The translations under genes and the position numbers were made by a program. A DNA stretch of 13,156 nucleotides from Clostridia bacterium (GTDB lineage Bacteria > Bacillota_A > Clostridia > Oscillospirales > CAG-272): assembly GCA_017454075.1 (NCBI GenBank), contig JAFTDQ010000035.1, positions 1 to 13,156 on the forward strand, in the 5' to 3' direction. This document shows positions 1 to 6,350 of the stretch, piece by piece. Positions within the stretch are counted from its first letter, which is position 1. Every line of letters starts with the position of its first letter. The notes beneath the pieces are model-generated. The model did no database searches, was not told where the DNA came from, and saw only the letters and a program-made list of their open reading frames with translations.

Positions 1-18
1 GCCGCCGGCATTTGAAAG

Positions 19-205
19 CCTTCTCCTTGAGGAGAAGGTGGTCGCGGAGCGACCGGATGAGGTGGAAAGAAACGCATTAAGTGTTTGACAGCCCTATGCG
101 ATTGCTAACACCTCATCCGTCAGCTGACGCTGACACCGCGGCGGGGTCCTCAAAGCGAACGGAGTGAGCTTTGGGGTTCACGCCTGCCCCACAACGGGGG
201 AAGGC
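19..205. repeat. Composite palindromic repeat element E1
   Basis: Two half-elements face each other. The left half has hairpin A (CCTTCTCC 19-26 / GGAGAAGG 31-38), hairpin B (GGTCGC 40-45 / GCGACC 49-54) and an inward motif GATGAGGTG ending at 64. A 44-bp spacer (65-108) follows. The right half is inverted: CACCTCATC (109-117), then hairpin B' (GTCAGC 119-124 / GCTGAC 129-134). Before the outer hairpin A' (CCCC 187-190 / GGGG) there is an extra stretch of about 50 bp that holds its own hairpin (CAAAGC 151-156 / GCTTTG 168-173). The layout matches the elements near 8.3, 9.4 and 9.5 kb. Function is unknown; a non-autonomous mobile element or a structured RNA is possible. Confidence 0.7.
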
Positions 206-278
206 AAGACGGAGGTCGGCCCCGTGCGTTTCAAGCGGGGCAACAAAAAAGCGGGGCGCCCGTCCTGCGGGCTCAAAC

Positions 279-309
279 AAAAACGGCGCGCCGCGGGTGC
301 GGTGCGCCG
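279..309 (-). terminator. Rho-independent terminator of the hpf operon
   Basis: Read on the minus strand, a GC-rich stem (CGGCGC / GCGCCG, occupying 304-309 and 284-289) is followed directly by TTTTTG (279-283 on the plus strand). It starts five bases past the stop codon of the small membrane protein gene, as expected for the end of that operon. Another A-run at 245-250 could give a second, weaker minus-strand signal downstream. Confidence 0.6.
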
Positions 310-313
310 GTGG

Positions 314-592
314 TTATCCGGTTATCAGGTTGTCAGGTTCTCCGGTTATGGCATCGGTTTTTTCCGGGGCGTCTTTTTCAAGCTCCGAGACGCGGCGGCG
401 GAATTCTTTTATCTTAATCCCCTGTTCCCATATAAGGAACGGCGGAAAGGCAAACGCGAGCGAGAGCAGCACCGCCCGGACCGCCGTCGTGAGCGGCGGC
501 TCGACTGAAAGGGCGTACAGTCCGCCCATGCCGGCAAGCCATAAAACGCCCGCCGCGCCAGCAATGCAGGCCGCAAGGCGTAAGATCCTCAT
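314..592 (-). CDS. Small two-helix membrane protein downstream of hpf
   Basis: A 92-residue protein of unrecognised family. The sequence shows two hydrophobic segments, about residues 5-28 and 36-54, followed by a charged, probably cytoplasmic tail containing KIKEFRRRVSELEK, which looks helical. The start is supported by an AAGGGAG ribosome-binding site just upstream of the ATG. The gene begins 14 bp after the hpf stop on the same strand, so the two are probably co-transcribed. Its last codons (AITGEPDNLITG) lie in a locally repetitive stretch of ccggttatcaggttgtcagg type, so the C-terminus may be variable between strains. No function can be assigned. Co-transcription with hpf is the only hint at a role. 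Confidence 0.62.
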   Translation of the reverse strand: MRILRLAACIAGAAGVLWLAGMGGLYALSVEPPLTTAVRAVLLSLAFAFPPFLIWEQGIKIKEFRRRVSELEKDAPEKTDAITGEPDNLITG

Positions 593-606
593 TGTTCTCT
601 CCCTTC

Positions 607-1140
607 TCAGTCCTTCGTCGACGGGATGAGGATGCCGTAGCCGCCGTTCTTACGCTTGTAAACGACCTCCGTCCGGCCGTCGTCGACGTTCCTGAACATA
701 TAGAACTCGTGGTTCAGAAGCTCCATCTGCATGACGGCGTCCTCCGTCGTCATGGGGATGAGATCGACCGTCTTGCGGCGTACCGGCACGTAATCGTCCG
801 GAGCCGCCTCGGTCTCCCCGGAGGCGTCGAGAGTCTTAAGCGCCCCTTCGCGAAGTCTGCGGCTGAGGCGGGTCTTGTTCTTCCTGATCTGACGCTCTAT
901 GATATCCATATCGGTATCAAGAGCGTCACGGAAGGTCTTTTCGCTCTGCTCTGCTCTGAAGAGCGTACCTCCGGTTGAGACGGTGAGCTCCAGGCGCTCC
1001 GCGCTCTTTTCCCTCGCAAGCGTAACGTACGCGACGGCGTCGTCGCTGAAAAACTTGTCGAGTCTCGATACCTTCTTTGTGATTATGGACTTGAGGTCCT
1101 CATCAACGTCGATCTGGCGTCCTGTGATGATGATTTTCAT
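607..1140 (-). CDS. hpf: Ribosome hibernation promoting factor, long form (HPF/RaiA family)
   Basis: A 177-residue protein matching the long HPF found in Firmicutes. The N-terminal S30AE domain (about residues 1-100) begins MKIIITGRQIDVDEDLK and continues with the typical KVSRLDKFF stretch. A charged linker follows, then the C-terminal dimerisation domain (about 120-177) with VRRKTVDLIPMTTEDAVMQM and the near-C-terminal NHEFYMFRN and YGILIP motifs. In this family the N-domain sits in the decoding region of the 30S subunit and the C-domain pairs two ribosomes into inactive 100S dimers in stationary phase or stress. The length is normal for the long form. Upstream lie a weak AAGGCAGG ribosome-binding site and a promoter at 1213-1241. 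It is transcribed divergently from the capsid operon. Confidence 0.96.
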   Translation of the reverse strand: MKIIITGRQIDVDEDLKSIITKKVSRLDKFFSDDAVAYVTLAREKSAERLELTVSTGGTLFRAEQSEKTFRDALDTDMDIIERQIRKNKTRLSRRLREGALKTLDASGETEAAPDDYVPVRRKTVDLIPMTTEDAVMQMELLNHEFYMFRNVDDGRTEVVYKRKNGGYGILIPSTKD

Positions 1141-1212
1141 GGTTCGACCTGCCTTGTTGATTTTTCGCCGGCCGGCGCCGCGAAGCTCCTGCGAAGCCCG
1201 CCGACCGGTATT

Positions 1213-1241
1213 ATTATATCAGATTTTACCGTCCGGGGCAA
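1213..1241 (-). promoter_or_regulatory. Sigma-A promoter of hpf
   Basis: On the minus strand, a -35 TTGCCC (1236-1241) and a perfect -10 TATAAT (1213-1218) are 17 bp apart. The inferred transcript begins near 1206 and has a leader of about 65 nt that is GC-rich and can form hairpins around 1160-1200. Confidence 0.72.
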
Positions 1242-1308
1242 CACCCGAAGGTAAAAAAACCGTGAATTGCGTGAAAAAAACGTGCGAAAACCGGGCAAAA
1301 AATCTGAG

Positions 1309-1337
1309 ATGACATTCCGGGGAAACCGCAATATAAT
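1309..1337 (+). promoter_or_regulatory. Sigma-A promoter of the capsid operon
   Basis: A -35 ATGACA (1309-1314) and a perfect -10 TATAAT (1332-1337) are separated by 17 bp. This gives an inferred start near 1344 and a leader of about 73 nt. The leader carries a short dyad (TTCCGC 1340-1345 / GCGGAA 1368-1373) and ends in the AAAGGAG ribosome-binding site of the capsid gene. I see no obvious operator dyad overlapping it, so expression may be constitutive or tied to growth phase. Confidence 0.72.
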
Positions 1338-1416
1338 AATTCCGCGATCCGGGAACGCGCCGGCCGGGCGGAAACGGACGCGAAACAAACGAAATCAAAA
1401 AACAAAGGAGAAAAAC

Positions 1417-2298
1417 ATGAACAGAATCAACTACGCGTCGGAGTATTCCGCCGCCCTCGCCCAGGCGTTTCCCTACGCCCTCCATTACGGCGCGCTCTAC
1501 GCGACCCCGAACAACGGCAGATTCCGTTTCAGCGGCGGCAAAAAGATCGAGCTCCCGGTGATCACGGTCGCGCCACGCGGCTCGGCATCCCGCGACGTCC
1601 TTCCGGAGCTCGGCCGCAACTATGAGAACAGATGGGAGGAAAAGACCCTGTCGAACCAGCGCTGCTGGTCGACGCTCATCCACCCCGCCGACGTCGATCA
1701 GACGAACGGCGCCGCCTCGATAGAGAACATCACGAGGGTCTACAACGACGAGCGCAAGTTTCCCGAAATGGACGCCTATCTCGTCTCAAAGCTTTTCGAG
1801 GATTTCATGGAGCTCGGCGGGGTCGTCAGACGGCAGACCCTGACCCCCGAAAACGTCATGACGGTATTCGACGGAATGATGGCCGATATGACCGAGGCGC
1901 TCGTCCCGGTGAGCGGCAGAGTGCTCTACGTCACGCCCGCCGTGAAGAACCTCATCAAGAAGAGCTCCGGGGGAAACCGCCTCGTGAGCGGAACCGGTCT
2001 CGATCGCGACGTGCTTTCGATCGACGGGGTGAAGGTCGTCGAGGTCCCCTCGCTCTATCTCAAAACGTCCTACGACCTGACGGACGGGGTGGAGCCGGCC
2101 GGCGACACCGAGCAGATACAGATGTTCCTCGTCCATCCCGACAGCGTGATCACCCCCGTTTCCTATCAGTTCGCCTGCCTCGACGAGCCGACCGCGGCGA
2201 CAGGGGGAAAATACGTTTACTACGAAGAGAGCTTCGAAGACGTTTTCGTGCTTGAAAACAGATATCAGGGGCTGTCCTTCGTCCTTCCTCAGGCCTGA
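1417..2298 (+). CDS. Phage major capsid protein (A118/SPP1-like, HK97 fold)
   Basis: A 293-residue protein. The ATG at 1417 is chosen because AAAGGAG lies six bases upstream (1404-1410); the frame is open further upstream but that part has no capsid character. Conserved capsid features in order: an N-terminus INYASEYSAAL, then LYATPNNGRFRFSGGKKIELP (the N-arm/E-loop side), RNYENRWEEKTLSNQR, TLIHPADVDQTN, KFPEMDAYLVSKLFEDF, a GRVLYVTPAVKNLIK strand-helix segment, and the C-terminal PVSYQFACLDEP, KYVYYEESFEDVFVL. These match capsid proteins common in Firmicutes prophages as I remember them. No maturation-protease gene is adjacent; SPP1-type capsids are assembled without proteolytic cleavage, so this is not a defect. 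It is the first gene of the head operon, where a terminase would normally stand. Confidence 0.9.
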   Translation: MNRINYASEYSAALAQAFPYALHYGALYATPNNGRFRFSGGKKIELPVITVAPRGSASRDVLPELGRNYENRWEEKTLSNQRCWSTLIHPADVDQTNGAASIENITRVYNDERKFPEMDAYLVSKLFEDFMELGGVVRRQTLTPENVMTVFDGMMADMTEALVPVSGRVLYVTPAVKNLIKKSSGGNRLVSGTGLDRDVLSIDGVKVVEVPSLYLKTSYDLTDGVEPAGDTEQIQMFLVHPDSVITPVSYQFACLDEPTAATGGKYVYYEESFEDVFVLENRYQGLSFVLPQA

Positions 2299-2311
2299 CG
2301 GGGTTTGAAAC

Positions 2312-3514
2312 ATGAGGAACGGTAACGGTTTCTGTGCCGCGCCGCCTCCCCTCCCGTATCTCCCGCCGGAACGCGCGGCCGACGCCCTGCTGCTCGAAAA
2401 CGAACGGCTCGGCGTCGCCGCCGCGACCTGCTCGGAGATCTCGCGGCTCGTCCTCTCGGAGCTCGGGATCGAAATAAGCGGTCCCGCCCCTTCAGACGCC
2501 GTCCGGGTGCTGAGGGGATCGATCGAGACCGCCTGCCGGCTCGGGGAGGTTGCGCTCAAGCCGTTCAGGCGCTCTCCGTACGGCGGAACGGGGATCGAGG
2601 CCGTCGGGCCGGACAGGTTCCGGGTGCTCGCGAAAAGCCCCTCTGGGACGCCCCTCCTCACGGAGTTCGTCTCCGGCGCCGTCAGAAACGGCAGATTTTA
2701 CCTGAGGAGAGAGCTCCACGAGCTCGGGAACGACGGGACCTACACCGTGACGAACTTCGTCACGTCGGAGGACCTCGCCACGGGAAAAACGGAATGCGCC
2801 CTTCTCCGTGACGTCCCCGAATGGTCGAAGATGTCCCCGAAAACCGTCATAAAAAACGTCCGCGCGCCGCTTTTCTCGGTCTTTACGGCGGCGGAGGACG
2901 GCGCGCCGCTCTTTCACCGGGGAGCAAAGCTCATCGCGGAGATAGAAAAGCAGTTCGACCGACTGACTTGGGAATACGAGGGCGGCGAGCTCGCGATAGA
3001 CGCGTCGGTCGACGCCTTCCGGGTCGGGCGCGACGGCAAGCCCGAGCTCCCGCAGGGAAAGGAGCGCCTCTGGCGGACCAACATGCTCGACGCCTGCTCC
3101 TCCCAGAGCGACCTTCTCAGGATATACAACCCCGAGCTGAGGGACGCCTCCTATATCAGAGGGCTCGACCGGCTTCTCATCCATTACGAGGACGCCGTCG
3201 GGCTCGCGAGAGGGACGTTTTCGGATCCCGCCGCCGTTCCGAGATCGGCGACGGAGGTCAGATCGACGAGGCAGAAGACCTTTTCCCTCGCCGACAGGGT
3301 CAGGCAGGGGTTCTTCTCCGCCCTCGACGGTCTGCGGTACGCGCTCGACGTTTTCGGGACCCTTTACGACGGACGGAAGCCCGGGGAGACCGGGATCACC
3401 GTCACGTACGGCGACGGGCTGACGGACGGAAAAACACACACATACAGGGCCGGAAAAGACGCCGGAGATGACGAAAGGAGAAAACATGACGAACGGAACG
3501 AACGGAACGGATGA
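2312..3514 (+). CDS. Phage portal protein, A118/SPP1 gp6 type
   Basis: A 400-residue protein beginning 13 bp after the capsid stop. It would form the dodecameric ring at the unique capsid vertex through which DNA enters and leaves. Family features in order: an N-terminal helix with CSEISRLVLSELGIEISG (about 35-55), GRFYLRRELHELGNDGTYTV (about 127-147), IKNVRAPLFSVF, the hallmark FDRLTWEYEGGELAIDASVDAF (about 215-237), GKERLWR, the IYNPELRDASYIRGLDRLL helix, then ATEVRSTRQKTFSLADRVRQ and LDGLRYALDVFGTLY. Known relatives run to roughly 450-520 residues. This one is shorter, mainly at the N-terminus and the trimmed C-terminal crown. The C-terminal hydrophilic tail is read through the ribosome-binding site and start of the next gene. 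The ribosome-binding site is poor, so it may depend on translation of the capsid gene. Confidence 0.88.
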   Translation: MRNGNGFCAAPPPLPYLPPERAADALLLENERLGVAAATCSEISRLVLSELGIEISGPAPSDAVRVLRGSIETACRLGEVALKPFRRSPYGGTGIEAVGPDRFRVLAKSPSGTPLLTEFVSGAVRNGRFYLRRELHELGNDGTYTVTNFVTSEDLATGKTECALLRDVPEWSKMSPKTVIKNVRAPLFSVFTAAEDGAPLFHRGAKLIAEIEKQFDRLTWEYEGGELAIDASVDAFRVGRDGKPELPQGKERLWRTNMLDACSSQSDLLRIYNPELRDASYIRGLDRLLIHYEDAVGLARGTFSDPAAVPRSATEVRSTRQKTFSLADRVRQGFFSALDGLRYALDVFGTLYDGRKPGETGITVTYGDGLTDGKTHTYRAGKDAGDDERRKHDERNERNG

Positions 3515-3827
3515 CAATTATGATCTGAACGGCGAGCTCGAGGCGCTCCGCCGCGAAAACAGACGTCTTGCGGAGATAAACGCGGCGCTCGGCGACGCGC
3601 GGCTCGAGGCGGCTCTCGATTCCTACGTGTTCAGCTCGGCGATGGCGAGATACGCGGTCAGGCGGCTCGCCTCCGAGGCGCCCGACCCGGTCTCCGAGGT
3701 CGAAAAGCTCGTCAGGGAAAACCCCGACGCCGTGCTGACCGGGCAGAAGAACTGTCCCTTCTTCGCCGCCGAGACGCTGACGGAAGAGCCGGACCGGAAA
3801 CCCGGAGGATTTTTCAGGAGGAGATGA
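3486..3827 (+). CDS. Small coiled-coil head protein, possible mini-scaffold
   Basis: A 113-residue protein. The ATG at 3486 follows AAAGGAG (3474-3480) and overlaps the portal gene by 29 bp; an in-frame ATG at 3468 lies before that site and is less likely. After a Thr/Asn/Gly-rich start there is a heptad-like coiled coil (LNGELEALRRENRRLAEINAAL, about 15-36). A helical segment follows, ending in EVEKLVRENPDAVL, and the protein closes with a basic GGFFRRR tail. A coiled coil, a helix, and a last segment of the EKLKKENPYLF type is the pattern of GP20-like scaffolding proteins, but this one is about half the normal length. That assignment is inference. The position inside the head operon is the main support; it could equally be an unrelated head accessory protein. 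Confidence 0.6.
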   Translation: MTNGTNGTDDNYDLNGELEALRRENRRLAEINAALGDARLEAALDSYVFSSAMARYAVRRLASEAPDPVSEVEKLVRENPDAVLTGQKNCPFFAAETLTEEPDRKPGGFFRRR

Positions 3828-3828
3828 C

Positions 3829-4221
3829 GTGGAATACAGAGTCTATATCGACTACGACTGGTATCTGACCGGGTTCGGCGGGAGGGAGATCCCCGAAACG
3901 GAGTTTCCCTCCCTCGCGGCGGCCGCCTCTCACGTCATCGACGCGATAGTCACAAAGCCGGTAGGTCTTGTGACTGAGGAAATAAAGCTCGCGGCGGCAT
4001 ACGAGGCCGAGACCCTCTTCGGGCAGGGCGGTCCCGACGCGCTCAGCGGAATGGCGACCGTCACCTCTGGGATCGACGAGCGGCTCGGCGACTATTCGAT
4101 AGGAACGCCCTACGTCTCGAACGAGAAAAGGTGTTATTCCGTCGGGGGGATACCGGTATCCGGGCTCACGCTCGCGATACTCACCCGCGGCGGGTATATG
4201 GGAAGGGCGGTGTATCAGTGA
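3829..4221 (+). CDS. Head-tail connector / adaptor protein (gp6/YqbG-like)
   Basis: A 130-residue protein starting at GTG 3829, placed by AGGAGGAG at 3817-3824. The N-terminus (YIDYDWYLTGFGGREIPETEFPSL) and the following helix AAAASHVIDAIV match the opening of helical head-completion adaptors (HK97 gp6 / SPP1 gp15 class). Those have a short Y-Y-x3-YGG-x-IP segment followed by a 'lxxrAsxyID' helix. A second helix (EEIKLAAAYEAETLF) and an ISSESVG-like segment, here TSGIDERLGDYSIGTP, complete the pattern. In a phage this ring binds under the portal after packaging. The stop TGA overlaps the next start in GTGA, so the two genes are translationally coupled. Confidence 0.72.
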   Translation: MEYRVYIDYDWYLTGFGGREIPETEFPSLAAAASHVIDAIVTKPVGLVTEEIKLAAAYEAETLFGQGGPDALSGMATVTSGIDERLGDYSIGTPYVSNEKRCYSVGGIPVSGLTLAILTRGGYMGRAVYQ

Positions 4222-4592
4222 GTCTCGCGTATTTCGACGACACGGCGCGGCTGTATATAAAATGCGGCGGATCCTTCGCCGTCAGGGACGTGCCGCGCGT
4301 TAAGGTCGACTGTTCGTTCGGGAAGGATCTCGACACGGCGACGCTCTATATCCCGCTTTCCGGCGTGCGCGACGCGTTTTACGTCAGCCCGGGAGACTGG
4401 GACGAAGAGGCGCCGCCCTCGGGCGGCTTCACGGTGCGGCCGGGCGACGGCTTCACCTTCCGGAACACGGGGAGGAACGGCGCGCCGGCCGTCTCCTCCC
4501 CCGGGGTCTTCGAGATAACCTCGGTCGTCGTCTGTTCCCGCGGGAGCCGCCGCATGAGGCACATAAAGGCGACGGGAATCATTTCCCGGTAA
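4218..4592 (+). CDS. Putative head-closure (stopper-like) / minor capsid protein
   Basis: A 124-residue protein starting at GTG 4218, which overlaps the adaptor stop in a GTGA junction; a longer in-frame GTG at 4131 is rejected because it lies deep inside the adaptor gene. The sequence is mostly beta: VRDVPRVKVDCSFG, DTATLYIPLSGV, VRPGDGFTFRN, VFEITSVVVC and RRMRHIKATGI. A beta-barrel ending in 'GDxFxxxG…ITSVxxC…HIKATG' resembles the small minor-capsid/stopper proteins that follow the adaptor in A118- and SPP1-like phages. Position right after the adaptor agrees. I infer the family from this pattern only; a tail-completion protein is the alternative. Confidence 0.55.
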   Translation: MSLAYFDDTARLYIKCGGSFAVRDVPRVKVDCSFGKDLDTATLYIPLSGVRDAFYVSPGDWDEEAPPSGGFTVRPGDGFTFRNTGRNGAPAVSSPGVFEITSVVVCSRGSRRMRHIKATGIISR

Positions 4593-4618
4593 AAACCGAA
4601 AACCGAAAGGAGAAAAAA

Positions 4619-4963
4619 ATGAACGCTGCAAAATGCAGAAAAGACACGCTCGAGATCAGCGGCAGATCGCTGAAAATGCGGCTCGGGGACGTCAATTTCG
4701 ATATCAGAATAAACGCGGGGACGCTCGGGAAGCTCCGCCTGATCTTCAAAAAGCTCAACGAGGAAGAGGAGCTTCTGAACCGCCCGGCAGCCGACGATTA
4801 CCGCCCCGAGGCGGTCTCGGCGGTCCTCCGCGACATGCTCGACGGTCTCCTCGGACAGGGCTCGGCGCGGCGCATATTCGGGGAGGAGCTCCCCGTGCCC
4901 TCCGACCTCTGCGACGCGCTCGTCTTCGTGATAAGCCAGATACGCGGCTGCCTCGGTCTGTGA
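4619..4963 (+). CDS. Tail-assembly-chaperone-like phage protein in the position of a small terminase
   Basis: A 114-residue protein with a strong AAAGGAG ribosome-binding site just before its ATG. It has a beta-rich start (TLEISGRSLKMRLGDVNFDIRIN, about 10-32), a charged helix (LRLIFKKLNEEEELLN), then AVLRDMLDGLLGQGSARRIFG and a final helix with LCDALVFVISQI. The 'DxLLGxGxxxxIFG…L…AL' pattern recalls short tail-assembly-chaperone-like proteins of Firmicutes prophages, where it follows the tail tube gene. No tail tube gene is present here. It stands just upstream of terL, where a small terminase would be expected, but I see no N-terminal helix-turn-helix. Function therefore remains open. Confidence 0.6.
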   Translation: MNAAKCRKDTLEISGRSLKMRLGDVNFDIRINAGTLGKLRLIFKKLNEEEELLNRPAADDYRPEAVSAVLRDMLDGLLGQGSARRIFGEELPVPSDLCDALVFVISQIRGCLGL

Positions 4964-4967
4964 CTGC

Positions 4968-5053
4968 TGTGGAAAACTCTGTGGAAAACCCGCCGGAACC
5001 CACGTCTTTTCTGTTGAAAACTCCGGCGGAAAGTGTTGAAAGCTGTGGAAAAC
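4968..5053 (+). repeat. Array of five TGTKGAAARC direct repeats before terL
   Basis: Three exact TGTGGAAAAC copies (4968-4977, 4980-4989, 5044-5053), one TGTTGAAAAC (5012-5021) and one TGTTGAAAGC (5034-5043) fill the gap between the preceding stop and terL. Start-to-start distances are 12, 32, 22 and 10 bp, close to whole helical turns. An 8-bp inverted repeat, CCGCCGGA (4990-4997) / TCCGGCGG (5022-5029), brackets the third copy. TGTGGAAAA differs by one base from the DnaA box TGTGGATAA. The array may bind DnaA or a packaging protein; both are inferences. Confidence 0.75.
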
Positions 5054-5054
5054 C

Positions 5055-6329
5055 TTGCTCACGGAAAAACAGATCGGATATCTTAAAGCTCCCCCGCGGC
5101 GCTGGAACGTAAAGTCCGGCGCCGTGCGCTCCGGGAAGACCTACTGCGATTTTTTCGTCATCCCGCTGAGGATAAGAAAATGTCCCGACGAGGGGATCGT
5201 CGTCCTCCTCGGGTACACGGTCGGCACGCTCGTCCGCAACGTGATAGACCCTATGCGGAGGATATGGGGCGACGATCTCGTCGGCATCCCGTCGGATTCG
5301 GGGACGGTCGAGCTTTTCGGGAGAAAATGCTGGCTCATCGGGGCGGGCAAGGCGGATCAGGCCGAGCGGCTGCGCGGCTGCTCCGTCGCCTACGCCTACG
5401 GCGACGAGATAACCTCGTGGAGCGAAGAGGTCTTCGAGATGCTCAAATCCCGCCTCGACCTCCCCGGCTCGGTCTTTGACGGGACCTGCAACCCCTCAGG
5501 ACCGGGGCACTGGTTCCGCCGGTTTTTGAAGAGCGGCGCCGACGTCTTCCTTCAGGAATACGTCATCGACGACAACCCGGAGCTCTCCCGCGAGTTCGTC
5601 GAATCGCTGAAAAAGGAATACGAGGGGACGCCGTTTTACGACAGATACATCCTCGGGCGGTGGGTATGCCCCGAAGGGCTGATCTACGCGCGGTTCGCCG
5701 CCGATCCCCTCAAATACTTCTCTGACGACGTGCCGGACGGCCTGCCGCTCGTTCTCGGCGTCGACTTCGGAGGGACAAAGAGCGGGACGGCCTTCGTCGC
5801 CTGCCGACCCGACAGGGACCGGGGGGCGGTATGGTGCGTCCGGGCGGAGATCGTGCGCTTCGATCTTGATTTCGAGGCGCTCAGCGTAAGGTTCTCGGCG
5901 TTCCTCTCTGCGGTGAGGAAAGCGGACGAGCCGGTCACCGTGTACTGTGACAACGCCGAGCCGATACTCATCCGCTCGCTCAGGACGGAAATGTCGCGCT
6001 CGCCGGACGGGGCGGGCGTGACGCTGCGCGGCGCGATAAAGCGCAGGATCTCAGAGAGGATCGCCGGGGTGCTCTCGCTCATAAACCGCTCGAAGCTCTT
6101 TCTCACTCATGACGCCGAAACCCTTTCGGACGCGCTCTGCGGCGCGAGATGGGGCGAGGGGATATCCCGGCTCGACGACGGGACGTCGGACATCGACACG
6201 CTCGACGCCTTTGAGTACGCGATCGAGCGGGAACCGTTTTTCTGCCGGACGCCGTCGTGCGCCGGAGGCGAACCGGGAGGGCGTCTTCCTGCCGGTCCTG
6301 CGGCAAACTCCGCGAAGCCTTCCGCTTGA
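5055..6329 (+). CDS. Phage terminase large subunit (TerL)
   Basis: A 424-residue DNA-packaging motor protein with both expected domains. The ATPase half has Walker A SGAVRSGKT (21-29), a Walker B-type strand VAYAYGDEIT with D117/E118, and a coupling segment GTCNPSGPGHW (143-153). The nuclease half has an RNase H-like fold with acidic residues at D237 (GVDFGG), D299 (YCDN) and D381/D384 (IDTLDAFEYA). All key residues are present, so the enzyme looks functional. The start is TTG at 5055, inside the direct-repeat array; a stop at 5037 rules out a longer form, and CTG at 5043 is the only other candidate. The ribosome-binding site is weak. The last 25 residues are Gly/Ala/Pro-rich and run into a repeat-like sequence. 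Terminase large normally opens a head operon; here it closes it. Confidence 0.93.
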   Translation: MLTEKQIGYLKAPPRRWNVKSGAVRSGKTYCDFFVIPLRIRKCPDEGIVVLLGYTVGTLVRNVIDPMRRIWGDDLVGIPSDSGTVELFGRKCWLIGAGKADQAERLRGCSVAYAYGDEITSWSEEVFEMLKSRLDLPGSVFDGTCNPSGPGHWFRRFLKSGADVFLQEYVIDDNPELSREFVESLKKEYEGTPFYDRYILGRWVCPEGLIYARFAADPLKYFSDDVPDGLPLVLGVDFGGTKSGTAFVACRPDRDRGAVWCVRAEIVRFDLDFEALSVRFSAFLSAVRKADEPVTVYCDNAEPILIRSLRTEMSRSPDGAGVTLRGAIKRRISERIAGVLSLINRSKLFLTHDAETLSDALCGARWGEGISRLDDGTSDIDTLDAFEYAIEREPFFCRTPSCAGGEPGGRLPAGPAANSAKPSA

Positions 6330-6350
6330 GGGGAAGCCTTTCAACGCAAG

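Noticed and set aside
1267..1416. 50-residue N-terminal extension of the capsid protein
   Set aside because: The frame is open, but the segment crosses the promoter -10 region and is basic and low-complexity; the strong AAAGGAG site fixes the start at 1417.
1417..2298. Encapsulin instead of a phage capsid protein
   Set aside because: The fold class is shared, but this sequence matches prophage capsid proteins and is followed by a portal, adaptor and terminase, which encapsulin loci lack.
1786..3517. Long minus-strand frames (291 and 341 codons) opposite capsid and portal
   Set aside because: They mirror genes with recognisable phage families and have no ribosome-binding site or protein-like composition.
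4968..5053. Chromosomal replication origin
   Set aside because: DnaA-box-like repeats alone are not enough: there is no dnaA or dnaN gene and no AT-rich unwinding region beside them, and the exact box TTATCCACA is absent here.
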